Source: JBQTIQ01 sp052387955 (GTDB lineage Bacteria; Actinomycetota; Acidimicrobiia; Acidimicrobiales; JACDCH01). From it: a stretch of 64,000 nucleotides of DNA. Each line of letters begins with the position of its first letter. Position 1 is the first letter of the stretch. This document shows positions 42,518-50,705 of this stretch, one piece after another. A model generated the notes under the pieces. The model was given only the letters and a program-made list of their open reading frames with translations. It ran no database searches and was not told the DNA's origin. The DNA is taken from the NCBI GenBank assembly GCA_052387955.1, contig JBQTIQ010000018.1:1-64000 (forward strand). Reading direction: 5' to 3'. Both the position numbers and the translations under genes were made by a program.

Positions 42518-43279
42518 GTGGGAGGCGCCGCCCTGTCCGACCTGCTCGCCGTCGTGCCTGCACTGAACGAGGAGTCCACGGTGGCCGGCGTGGTGCGGGG
42601 CGCGATCGAGCTACTGGGCTGCGACGTGCTGGTGGTGGACGACGGCTCGGCCGACGCCACCGGCCGGGCGGCGCGGGCCGCCGGCGCCCATGTGCTTACC
42701 CACCCGTTCAACCTGGGCGTCGGTGCCGCCGTGCGCAGCGGGATCCGCTTCGCCGTCGAACGGGGCTACCACGCCGTCGTGCAGCTCGACGCCGACGGCC
42801 AGCACGACCCGGCCGAAGCGGTGCACCTCGTCGAACGACTGGGGAGGACCGGGCCGGAGGCCGCCGACGTGGTGGTGGGCAGCCGCTTCGCCGCCGGCTA
42901 CGACGCGGGCCGGTGCCGCCGGGTGGTCATGCGGTGGCTGGCACGCTCGGTCCGGCGCCGCCTCGGGACCCCGATCACGGACGCCACCAGCGGATTTCGG
43001 GCCTTCGGCCCCCGAGCCCTCGACCGCTATGCGCTCTCCTACCCCAGCGAGTACCTCTCCGACACCGTCGAAGCCCTCCTGCTGGCGGCCGAGGCGGGCC
43101 TGGTGGTGGCCGAGGTCCCCGTCCGCATGCGCTCCCGCCAGGGCGGGCAACCCTCGTCAGGCCGGATGAGCAGCATGTTCCACCTCCTGCGCCTCGGCCT
43201 GATCATCCCCCTCCACCGGGTCCGCCGGCCCCTCGACGGCCGCGGGCCTTCGCCGTACGCCCGTCCCGAGCGGCCCTGA
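42518..43279 (+). CDS. Dolichol-phosphate-mannose-synthase-like glycosyltransferase
   Basis: 253 residues from GTG 42518. LLAVVPALNEESTVAGVVRG opens the fold; VLVVDDGSADATG and VQLDADGQHDP give the two Asp motifs, and TDATSGFRAFGPRALDRYAL the product-site block. Such enzymes move a sugar from a nucleotide donor to polyprenyl phosphate at the membrane. The next gene encodes a DUF2304 protein, a frequent partner. The gene order links it to the exporter downstream. Confidence 0.85.
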   Translation: MGGAALSDLLAVVPALNEESTVAGVVRGAIELLGCDVLVVDDGSADATGRAARAAGAHVLTHPFNLGVGAAVRSGIRFAVERGYHAVVQLDADGQHDPAEAVHLVERLGRTGPEAADVVVGSRFAAGYDAGRCRRVVMRWLARSVRRRLGTPITDATSGFRAFGPRALDRYALSYPSEYLSDTVEALLLAAEAGLVVAEVPVRMRSRQGGQPSSGRMSSMFHLLRLGLIIPLHRVRRPLDGRGPSPYARPERP

Positions 43280-43280
43280 C

Positions 43281-43697
43281 GTGAGCCGGCTCGAGGCGTT
43301 CCTTCTGGCCGGGGGGCTGTTCAACCTGGTGGCCGTGGTCGAGTTCGTGCGCCGCCGCAAGCTGCAGGAGGGCTTTGCCCTGCTCTGGGTGCTGGTCAGC
43401 GCGCTGGGCCTGGTGGCGGTGCTGGCCCGCTCCCAGCTCGACCGCCTGGCCCGGGCCGTGGGCGTCGCCTACGGCGCCACACTCTTCCTGGCCCTCGGGA
43501 TCGTGTTCCTGCTGTTCGTGTGCATGAGCCTGTCCCTGCACGTGTCGCGCCTTCACCGTCAAGTAGAGGTCCTGGCTGAGGAGATCGCGTTCCTCCGGGG
43601 TGTCGCCGAGCCCGACGCCACCGCCGAACGGCCCGGGCCCGCCTTCAGCGCCCCGGCCGAGCGGCCCGGGGCCGCGGCCGGCGACCCCGCGCGTTAG
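43281..43697 (+). CDS. DUF2304 membrane protein
   Basis: 138 residues from GTG 43281, one base after the preceding stop. There are three hydrophobic segments: EAFLLAGGLFNLVAVVEFV, FALLWVLVSALGLVAVLA and GATLFLALGIVFLLFVCMS. A coiled-coil-like stretch (SRLHRQVEVLAEEIAFLRG) and a Pro/Ala tail follow. RRRKLQEGFALLW is the DUF2304 motif. It is usually found beside polyprenyl-phosphate glycosyltransferases and may act as their membrane partner. Confidence 0.82.
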   Translation: MSRLEAFLLAGGLFNLVAVVEFVRRRKLQEGFALLWVLVSALGLVAVLARSQLDRLARAVGVAYGATLFLALGIVFLLFVCMSLSLHVSRLHRQVEVLAEEIAFLRGVAEPDATAERPGPAFSAPAERPGAAAGDPAR

Positions 43698-43711
43698 CTT
43701 CCCGCCCCGCT

Positions 43712-44518
43712 ATGGCCTCCGTCTCGGAGCTGTGGACCTACCGCAGCCTCATCGTCAACCTGACGTCGCGCGAGCTGAAGGGGAAGTACAAGAAGAGCGC
43801 CCTGGGCTGGTTCTGGTCGCTGTTGAACCCGGCCGTCAGCCTGGCCATCTACACGCTGGTCTTCGGCGCCCTGCTCAAGGTGGTGCCGCCGGTGGCGGGC
43901 AACGGCGAGCTCAAGTCGTTCGCCCTGTTCCTGTTCGCCGCCCTGGTCATGTGGAACCTGTTCAGCGCCGTCGTGACCGGCGCCATGGGCGCCCTGATCG
44001 CGGCCGGCCCGCTGCTCAAGAAGGTGTACTTCCCCCCCGAGTGCCCCCCGCTGGCCAACACGCTGGCGGCCCTGTTCCAGGCTGGCCTGGAGATCATGAT
44101 CCTGGTCGTGGCCCTGGCCGTGGTGGGCAACCTCGGACTGACCGCCGTGGCGGTCCTGCCGGTGCTGGCGCTTCTGGCCGCCTTCTCGGTCGGGATCGGG
44201 CTCCTGCTCAGCCTGGCCAACGTCTACTACCGCGACGTCAACCACCTCACGGCCATCGGGCTGCAGCTCCTCTTCTACGCCACCCCGATCATCTACCCGT
44301 TCTCCTTCGTCCAGGAGCGGGCACCGGGATGGATCGTCCAGGCGTGCACGATCAGCCCCATGACCCAGTTCGTGGAGGCGTCCCGCGACGTCTTCTACCG
44401 CCAGCAGGTCCCCTCCCTCGGCCGCTGGGCCGGTCTGCTGGCCGCCGGCGTCGTCTCCCTGGGGGTCGGCTGGACCGTGTTCCACCGGGGCGCCCGTGAC
44501 GTGAGCGAGGAGTTGTGA
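43712..44518 (+). CDS. wzm: Polysaccharide ABC exporter, permease
   Basis: 268 residues. SRELKGKYKKSALGWFWSLL is the amphipathic N-terminal signature of O-antigen/teichoic acid-type ABC-2 permeases. Six helices follow, with VYYRDVNHLTAIGLQLLFYA and TPIIYPFSF at the fifth. The last four bases overlap the ATPase gene. It exports lipid-linked polysaccharide across the membrane. Confidence 0.92.
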   Translation: MASVSELWTYRSLIVNLTSRELKGKYKKSALGWFWSLLNPAVSLAIYTLVFGALLKVVPPVAGNGELKSFALFLFAALVMWNLFSAVVTGAMGALIAAGPLLKKVYFPPECPPLANTLAALFQAGLEIMILVVALAVVGNLGLTAVAVLPVLALLAAFSVGIGLLLSLANVYYRDVNHLTAIGLQLLFYATPIIYPFSFVQERAPGWIVQACTISPMTQFVEASRDVFYRQQVPSLGRWAGLLAAGVVSLGVGWTVFHRGARDVSEEL

Positions 44519-45792
44519 GCGCCGCCGAGGCCGCCATCGAGGTGGTCGACGTCTCCAAACGGTTCCGCCTCTACCGGGACCGGCCCACGTCGCTCAAGGA
44601 ACGCTTCACCAAGCGCCGCCAGTCCTCCCACGAGGACTTCTGGGCGCTGCGCGACGTCTCCCTCACGGTGCCCCGGGGCAGCTCGTTCGGCCTGATAGGC
44701 CACAACGGCTCGGGCAAGTCGACCCTCCTGCGGCTCATGGCCGGCATCCATCGGCCCACCACCGGCTCGGTCACCGCCCGGGGCCGGATCTCCGCCCTGC
44801 TCGAGCTCGGCGCGGGCTTCCACCCCGAGCTGACGGGCCGGGAGAACGTCTATCTGAACGGTTCGATCCTGGGGCTGTCGCGCCGTGACCTGCGCACCAA
44901 GATCGACGAGATCATCGAGTTCGCCGGCCTGGAGGAGTTCGCCGACTCGCCGGTCAAGATCTATTCCAGCGGCATGTACGTACGGTTGGGCTTCTCGGTG
45001 GCCGTGCACGTCGACCCCGAGCTGCTCCTGATCGACGAGGTCATCGCCGTCGGCGACGAGGATTTCCAGCGCCGCTGCTTCGACCACCTCTACAAGCTGC
45101 GACGGGCGGGGACCACGGTGGTGCTGGTCACCCACAGCCTCGGGCTCATCGAGCGCATGTGCGACCACGGCGCCTGGCTCGACCACGGTGTGCTGCAGCT
45201 CGAAGGCGCCGGCGCCGACGTCGTCCAGAAGTACATGAGCAGGGTGAACGCGGCCGAGAAGGTCCGGCTCGAAGAGTCCGCCGACGCCGCCGGGACGGCC
45301 ACCGAGCCGACGGCGGGGGAGGGGACGACGGCGGCCGTCGCTCGCGAGGCCGTGATCCTGGGCGTCGAGCTCTTCGACCGCTACGGGGAGGCGACCACCA
45401 CCGCCCGATCGGGCGAGGCCCTGGTCATCCGGGTGCGCTTCCGGGCGATCGTGCCCCTCGACGAGCCGGTCGTCGGCCTGGGGTTCTTCCATGAGGGCGG
45501 CGCCCACCTGGCCGGCCCGAACACCCGCCACGGCGGCATCCGACTTGGCCTCGCGACCGGCGAGCGGTCGGTCGACTACGCCTTCGACGCTCTGCCCCTG
45601 CTGCCGGGTACCTATCGGATCTCGGCCGCGGTCGCCGACTGGAGCACGACGCACCTCTACGACCACGTCGACGATGGATGTGCCCTCCACGTGCAGCCCG
45701 GTTCGGTCACCGAGCAGTACGGGTTCGTGACCCTCGGCGGCAAGTGGGAACTTCCGGCGGCTGCGCGGCGTCAAGACACCGATGACCGGTAA
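44515..45792 (+). CDS. wzt: Polysaccharide ABC exporter, ATPase with C-terminal substrate-binding domain
   Basis: 425 residues from GTG 44515. The ATPase has Walker A GHNGSGKSTLLRLMAG, the lineage-specific ELGAGFHPELTGRENVYLNG, a degenerate signature YSSGMYVRLGFS, and Walker B LLLIDEVIAVGDEDFQ. After residue 275 comes a Wzt-type beta-sandwich (VELFDRYGEATTTARSGEAL, then FFHEGGAHLAGPNTRHGGIR), which in known Wzt proteins recognises the terminal sugar or cap. With Wzm it completes the exporter for the rhamnose-containing glycan inferred from the locus. Confidence 0.92.
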   Translation: MSAAEAAIEVVDVSKRFRLYRDRPTSLKERFTKRRQSSHEDFWALRDVSLTVPRGSSFGLIGHNGSGKSTLLRLMAGIHRPTTGSVTARGRISALLELGAGFHPELTGRENVYLNGSILGLSRRDLRTKIDEIIEFAGLEEFADSPVKIYSSGMYVRLGFSVAVHVDPELLLIDEVIAVGDEDFQRRCFDHLYKLRRAGTTVVLVTHSLGLIERMCDHGAWLDHGVLQLEGAGADVVQKYMSRVNAAEKVRLEESADAAGTATEPTAGEGTTAAVAREAVILGVELFDRYGEATTTARSGEALVIRVRFRAIVPLDEPVVGLGFFHEGGAHLAGPNTRHGGIRLGLATGERSVDYAFDALPLLPGTYRISAAVADWSTTHLYDHVDDGCALHVQPGSVTEQYGFVTLGGKWELPAAARRQDTDDR

Positions 45793-45928
45793 GGTGCACA
45801 TGGCGGTGATGTGACGACATGTCTCGGGATTGTCTCGTGATTGCCCCGCGGATCATCGACCCGGCGTCCGTGCTTCGGTACCATGCCCCTCCGCCGGGTG
45901 CGACGGAAAGGTGCGAGGGAGACCCTTC

Positions 45929-47647
45929 ATGGCCCTAGCCACGAACGATGAGCAGGCCCTCGTCCTGGCGCACCGGCGAGGCGACGACTCCGCGTTCACC
46001 GAGATCGTCCAGTCCTACACCGACGGCCTCTACGCCCATGCCCGCCGGCGCCTGCGCGACTCGGACCTGGCTGGCGACGCCCTGCAGGAGACGTTCCTGA
46101 GGGCCTATCGCAGCATCGACCGCCTCGGCGGCGAGATGCGGCTGGGGGCCTGGCTGCACCGCATCTGCGACAACGTCTGCACCGACATCGGCAACCGGCG
46201 CCGCCGCGACGACGCCGTGGTCGAGCGCCTCGGGTCCGAGCCCGGCCAGGTCGTGGCCCTGTTCCCGGACCTCGACCTGAGCGACGACGTGCGCGCCGCA
46301 CTGGCCACGCTGCCGGTGGAACACCGCGACACGGTCGTGCTGCGTGCGGTCGAAGACCTGTCGTTCCGCGACGTCGCCGAGCTCACCGGCACCTCCGAGA
46401 CCAACGCCCGTGCCCGGTTCCACCGCGGCCGGCGGGCGCTGCGCCACCTGCTCGACCTGAAGAGCGGCTCGCTCGCCCTCTACGCGCTGGTCCTGCGGGT
46501 GCGGTTCCCCCGCAGCCGCACGGGCGCAGTGGTGTCGGGAACCGCGCCGGCGCCGGCGCCGGCGGCCAGCGCCGGGTTGGCGCCGGTTGCCTCCAGCGCA
46601 CCGGTCACCGCCCTGCCGGGCTCGCTGCCGGCCACGCTCGTCCCGATCTCCTCCACACCGGCGGCGCTACCCACGGTCACCTTCATCGAGGCCGCGGCGG
46701 TGACCGCCGACAAGGTCCCGGCCCTCACCAAGATGGCCGCCGCCCTGGTGGGCAGCATGCCCCTGGCCGCCGGGGTACCAGCGGCGGTGATGCCCCCCCC
46801 GGCGCCGCCCGCGGTCGAGGTCGTGGTCGCGTCCCCGTCCGAGTTCGCCGCGGCAGCGTCGCTGGCGCCGAGCGCCGATACCGCCGCCGCCCCCGGTGCC
46901 GTCGGTGCCTTGACCGCCGGCGCGATCCCGTCCGGCACCGATGCCGACAAGGCTCGGTCCGTGGACGCGCCCTCGACGCTCGATCTGACGCTGGTCCCCG
47001 GGCGGACCGGGGCCACCGGTGACCCGTCGGGCCCGAGCTCCGGCACCACCGTCCCGACCGGCTCGCCGCTCGATGCGTCGTCGTCGCCCGACGGCTTCGA
47101 CGCCGAGGACGCCACGGCCGGCCCCGATGTCACCGGCCCAGCCGACGGCAGCGCGACGGCCGGCGACGAGGGCCCCGCCGGCCCCGTGAGCTCCGGTGGC
47201 ACGGGTACGACCGGCCCCGACGACGGCTCCGGCGCAGACCCGGTGGCCCCCGGCGGGGCCCCGGCAGCCGACTGGGCCGACGGCGCCACGGTGCGGGGCG
47301 AGGTCCGGGCCACCGAGCTCAACGACGGCTGGACCAGCCTGAACGGCATGGTGGCGGTGTACGTCGACGGAGAGCGGGCCCAGGCCGTCGAGGCCCAGTG
47401 CGCTTACTCGTCGGTGTCCGGCGCCGGCGGTTGCCGCCTCCTCTTCGAGGACGGGACCGTCATCGCCGTCACCATCGACCCCGACGGGGCCGCCGGCGAG
47501 ATCCCGGCCACCCTGACCGGCGGCTACACGGTCGAGCAGAGCGACGATGCCGCCATCGGCGACGCCGGCACGGCCGTCGTGGTCCTCGAGGACGGCGGCG
47601 AGCCCGGCCTCGTCCTGCTCGCGGTCACCCTCTACCCGGAGGCGTAG
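45929..47647 (+). CDS. ECF sigma factor with a ~390-residue C-terminal extension
   Basis: 572 residues from ATG 45929 behind a GAGGGAG ribosome site. Residues about 10-175 are a complete ECF sigma factor: region 2 SDLAGDALQETFLRAYRSI and LGAWLHRICDNVCTDIGNRR, region 4 LPVEHRDTVVLRAVEDLSFR with helix-turn-helix ELTGTSETNARARFHRGRRA. Then comes about 270 residues of Ala/Pro/Ser/Thr/Gly-rich linker with one mildly hydrophobic stretch (AAALVGSMPLAAGVPAAVMP) and an ordered-looking end of about 115 residues (TVRGEVRATELNDGWTSLNG). Long extensions exist in some ECF groups as built-in regulators. A membrane-tethered sigma is conceivable but unproven. Confidence 0.82.
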   Translation: MALATNDEQALVLAHRRGDDSAFTEIVQSYTDGLYAHARRRLRDSDLAGDALQETFLRAYRSIDRLGGEMRLGAWLHRICDNVCTDIGNRRRRDDAVVERLGSEPGQVVALFPDLDLSDDVRAALATLPVEHRDTVVLRAVEDLSFRDVAELTGTSETNARARFHRGRRALRHLLDLKSGSLALYALVLRVRFPRSRTGAVVSGTAPAPAPAASAGLAPVASSAPVTALPGSLPATLVPISSTPAALPTVTFIEAAAVTADKVPALTKMAAALVGSMPLAAGVPAAVMPPPAPPAVEVVVASPSEFAAAASLAPSADTAAAPGAVGALTAGAIPSGTDADKARSVDAPSTLDLTLVPGRTGATGDPSGPSSGTTVPTGSPLDASSSPDGFDAEDATAGPDVTGPADGSATAGDEGPAGPVSSGGTGTTGPDDGSGADPVAPGGAPAADWADGATVRGEVRATELNDGWTSLNGMVAVYVDGERAQAVEAQCAYSSVSGAGGCRLLFEDGTVIAVTIDPDGAAGEIPATLTGGYTVEQSDDAAIGDAGTAVVVLEDGGEPGLVLLAVTLYPEA

Positions 47648-47843
47648 CGTCCTCTTGGCGGTCACCCTCTGGGCCAGGGCGTAGTTCGTACCCAGCCGAG
47701 CCCAAGCCCTGTGGCATCGGGGTGCCGGCGGGACGAGCCCGACGATGTCACGAAAGTGAGCCGTCAGGGGTTGTAACGGGTGCTCGGTCTTCCGCTCACT
47801 CCGGTTTGTCTAACGGGGCGGGTGGGCGCCGGCACCGTCATCC

Positions 47844-48001
47844 GCCGCCTCGGCGGGGGGCGGGGGCTTCACCCGCGGTTGTGCCGGCAGGGGCCGAGCC
47901 CAGGGGAACCCCGGTGGTCAGCAACGTTGCTGGCCGTCGGATGTACCCCGGGTAAGGTCCCGAACGCTCAGCGCGGGCGGCGCCCAACCGAGGTAGGCGG
48001 C
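47844..48001 (+). ncRNA. Probable c-di-AMP riboswitch (ydaO/yuaA type)
   Basis: The 5' leader of the cell-wall-binding gene contains the conserved-looking pieces of the ydaO motif in order: GGGGAACCCC at 47902-47911, GGGTAAGGTCCCGAAC at 47950-47965, and CCAACCGAGGTAGGCGGC near the 3' end. The ends pair as P1: GCCGCCTCGG (47844-47853) with CCGAGG-TA-GGCGGC (47988-48001). In actinobacteria this riboswitch controls wall hydrolases and wall proteins, and c-di-AMP usually turns expression off. The identification is by eye and needs a covariance-model search. Confidence 0.6.
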
Positions 48002-48046
48002 CGGCGGGTCACCGATGCCCCGAACCCAATAGCCCAGGAGGCTGAA

Positions 48047-50533
48047 TTGAGTAACCGAATTCGAAGGGGGGCAGTAGGCCTGCTGGCGGGTACAACCGCC
48101 ATGCTCGGCATGGCTGTCATCGCCCCCACCGCCCAGGCCGACGAGACGGTCTCGTTCGAGCGGCTCGAAGGGCCGACTCGCTACGCCACCGCCTGCGACA
48201 TCGCGGTCGAATCCTTCGGCACGGCTACCGACGTGCTGCTCGCCCGCGGTGACCTCTTCCCCGACGCCCTGGCCGGCAGCTACCTGTCAGGCCAGCTGCA
48301 GGCGCCGATCCTGTTGACCGAGACCGCGGCCCTGACCGACGTCACCGCCGATTGCCTCGAGACCCTCGACGCCAACACCGTCCACATCCTGGGCGGCACC
48401 GTGGCTGTGGCCGCGGCCGTCGAGACCGAGCTGACGACCGCCGGTTACACCGTGAACCGGGTGGCGGGCGCCGACCGCTACGAGACGGCCCGCGAGGTCG
48501 CTCTGGCCGGTAGCACGCTGGGCGAGCACGAGGGCCTCACCACCGCCATCGTGGCGACGGGCGAGAACTTCCCCGACGCCCTGGCCGCCGGCCCCCTGGC
48601 CTACGCCCAGGACTGGCCGATCCTGCTCACCGAGACCGACACGCTCACTACGGACGCCAGCCAGACGATGGGTGAGCTCGACATCGAGCACGCCTTCATC
48701 ACCGGCGGCGTCACTGCCATCGAGCAAGAGGTCGAGGACGCCATCGAGGGCAACGGTGTGACCACCGAGCGCCTCGCCGGTGCCAACCGGCGGGCCACCG
48801 CCGTCGCCATCGCCGATTTCGCCATCGACGACCTCGGCTTCAAGAACACCCACACCAACCTGGCCCGGGGCGACAACTTCCCCGACGCTCTGGCCGGTGG
48901 CCCCCATGGTGGCGAAGAGGACCCGACCACCATCGTCCTGACCGAGAGCCCCACCGTTCTCGGTACCGAGACCTGTGCCTTCCTCACCGCCCGCGAGCCC
49001 ACCCTCACCGGTGCCCAGCACGCCTTCGGCGGTAGCGATGCCATCTCCGGCGCCGTGCTCTTCGAAGCCGAAGAGTGCGCCGGCGGCGACGGTGTCGGTG
49101 GCGGCGGTGGCGGCGGCGGTGGCGGTGGCGGCCAGCTCGGCGGCCCCTTCACCACCAATGCCCCCGACCTGCTCACCGCTGAGATCGTCTCGTCGGGCCC
49201 GGTCGACACCGTGCTCTACTGCTTCGACGAGATCGTCCAGAACGTCGTGTTCATCGACTTCCTGATCCAGGGCTACGAAAGTGACGACGTTGTCGCCGCC
49301 GAGTCCGCCCAGATCGACGTCGACGACAACAGGTGCGTCCTGGCCACCTTCTCGGCCGCGCTGTTCGATGCCGATGTCGAGGACTACACCATCGGTGCGG
49401 TCGATTTCGGCGCCGTCACCGACCAGGCCCTCAACCCGAACATCCAGTCGTCGCAGCCGCTCGATGGCAGCACCGTGACCGCGATCGCCGGTCGCACCAG
49501 CGCCCCCGACCTGACCTCGACGACCAAGAACAACACCCTCAACCAGGTCACCTACATCTTCGACGAGGACCTCGACGAGACCATCGCTTTCGCGAACTTC
49601 AACGGGTTCCTGTACCACGAGTCCAACGGCGACATCCACCGCGGTGACGCCATCGTGGACATCGACGACAACGAGGTGACGGTGCAGTTCACCGCCGTCG
49701 CGGGCGACCAGGTTGAAGAGGCCGTCCGGTACGGCGTGGACTTCTGCTCCATCGACGAAGAGGCCAAGCCGGCCGCGCCGGTGGGCTACAACCCGCCCTT
49801 CCAGGACTGCAACATCGAGGGCTTCACCGGGGGTACCACCACCGACCCCGACCTCGTCAGCGCTACCGCGGTCCCGGGTTCGGAGTCGCAGTACGACTTC
49901 CTCTTCGACGAGGATGTCACCAACGTCGACCCGACCGGCTTCTTCCTCTACCCCGAGGGCACGACGCCGACCGGTGGCTTCGTCGGGTTCTACCAGGGCG
50001 CGACCTTCTCGCGGCCGAACGCACAGACGGTGCGGGTGACGTTCCAGGACTTCCTGGGTAGCCCCATCGACTTCCCCGACGAGATCGTCCTGGCCACGGC
50101 CGACGTCTTCGCGGTCACCGCGACCGACGCCGCGGCCGACTTCAACACCATCGGGACCTCCCCCGTCGGCACTTCCGACGCCGGCCCCGGTAACAGCGAT
50201 GGCCCGGACCTCACCGACGTCGAGTTCAATGAAGCTCTCGGCGCCGTGACCTACGTCTTCGACGAGGAGATCGTCGACGACTTCCCCGGCATCTTCGTTC
50301 TCCCCGGCGACTTCTTCGTCTTCGATCTGGCCGGTACGCCGACCTTCGGTGACGTGCTCGTGAGCGTCAACGAGAACGAGGTCGTCGTCCAGTTCAACAA
50401 CGCCGGCGATGTCGAAGCCGCGGTCGGTGGGGGCATCCTGCCCTTCCGTCCTGGCTTCGGTCAGGCCGGTGTCATCGACAACCAGTTCAACGGCAACCCG
50501 CTGGCCACCGAAGGTGGCGGCCCCGCGGCCTGA
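48047..50533 (+). CDS. Large secreted cell-wall-binding protein (three CWB2 repeats plus four beta-domain repeats)
   Basis: 828 residues from TTG 48047, set by a perfect AGGAGG at 48036-48041. The signal peptide is RRGAVGLLAGTTAMLGMAVI, ending APTAQA. Residues about 35-345 hold three cell-wall-binding type 2 repeats (RLEGPTRYATA, RVAGADRYETA, RLAGANRRATA; LxRGDxFPDALAG). A glycine run (about 345-362) follows. Four repeats of about 115 residues start at about 371, 485, 600 and 719, each with PDL...YxFDE (APDLTSTTKNNTLNQVTYIF; GPDLTDVEFNEALGAVTYVF), resembling bacterial Ig-like/SbsA domains. It is likely an abundant surface-layer-type protein. A riboswitch precedes it and a strong terminator follows. 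Confidence 0.88.
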   Translation: MSNRIRRGAVGLLAGTTAMLGMAVIAPTAQADETVSFERLEGPTRYATACDIAVESFGTATDVLLARGDLFPDALAGSYLSGQLQAPILLTETAALTDVTADCLETLDANTVHILGGTVAVAAAVETELTTAGYTVNRVAGADRYETAREVALAGSTLGEHEGLTTAIVATGENFPDALAAGPLAYAQDWPILLTETDTLTTDASQTMGELDIEHAFITGGVTAIEQEVEDAIEGNGVTTERLAGANRRATAVAIADFAIDDLGFKNTHTNLARGDNFPDALAGGPHGGEEDPTTIVLTESPTVLGTETCAFLTAREPTLTGAQHAFGGSDAISGAVLFEAEECAGGDGVGGGGGGGGGGGGQLGGPFTTNAPDLLTAEIVSSGPVDTVLYCFDEIVQNVVFIDFLIQGYESDDVVAAESAQIDVDDNRCVLATFSAALFDADVEDYTIGAVDFGAVTDQALNPNIQSSQPLDGSTVTAIAGRTSAPDLTSTTKNNTLNQVTYIFDEDLDETIAFANFNGFLYHESNGDIHRGDAIVDIDDNEVTVQFTAVAGDQVEEAVRYGVDFCSIDEEAKPAAPVGYNPPFQDCNIEGFTGGTTTDPDLVSATAVPGSESQYDFLFDEDVTNVDPTGFFLYPEGTTPTGGFVGFYQGATFSRPNAQTVRVTFQDFLGSPIDFPDEIVLATADVFAVTATDAAADFNTIGTSPVGTSDAGPGNSDGPDLTDVEFNEALGAVTYVFDEEIVDDFPGIFVLPGDFFVFDLAGTPTFGDVLVSVNENEVVVQFNNAGDVEAAVGGGILPFRPGFGQAGVIDNQFNGNPLATEGGGPAA

Positions 50534-50572
50534 CCTGTTGTACCGCTCAGTACTATGAGCATTAGCTGAACC

Positions 50573-50610
50573 GAGAGGGCCCCGGCCACACGGCCGGGGC
50601 CCTCTCCTTT
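50573..50610 (+). terminator. Strong intrinsic terminator after the cell-wall-binding gene
   Basis: A perfect 15-base-pair stem, GAGAGGGCCCCGGCC with GGCCGGGGCCCTCTC, has an ACAC loop and is followed by CTTTCG. The short T-run is normal for GC-rich actinobacteria. It lies 40 bases after the stop and isolates the gene from the amidase downstream. Confidence 0.9.
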
Positions 50611-50705
50611 CGTGGTGCTGGCGTCGGCCGCAACGACGGCCAGAGCGGGACGTGTTCTACAGTCGACGCCGGCTGGGACGTTCGATGTACGGGGGTGCTG
50701 GGAAC

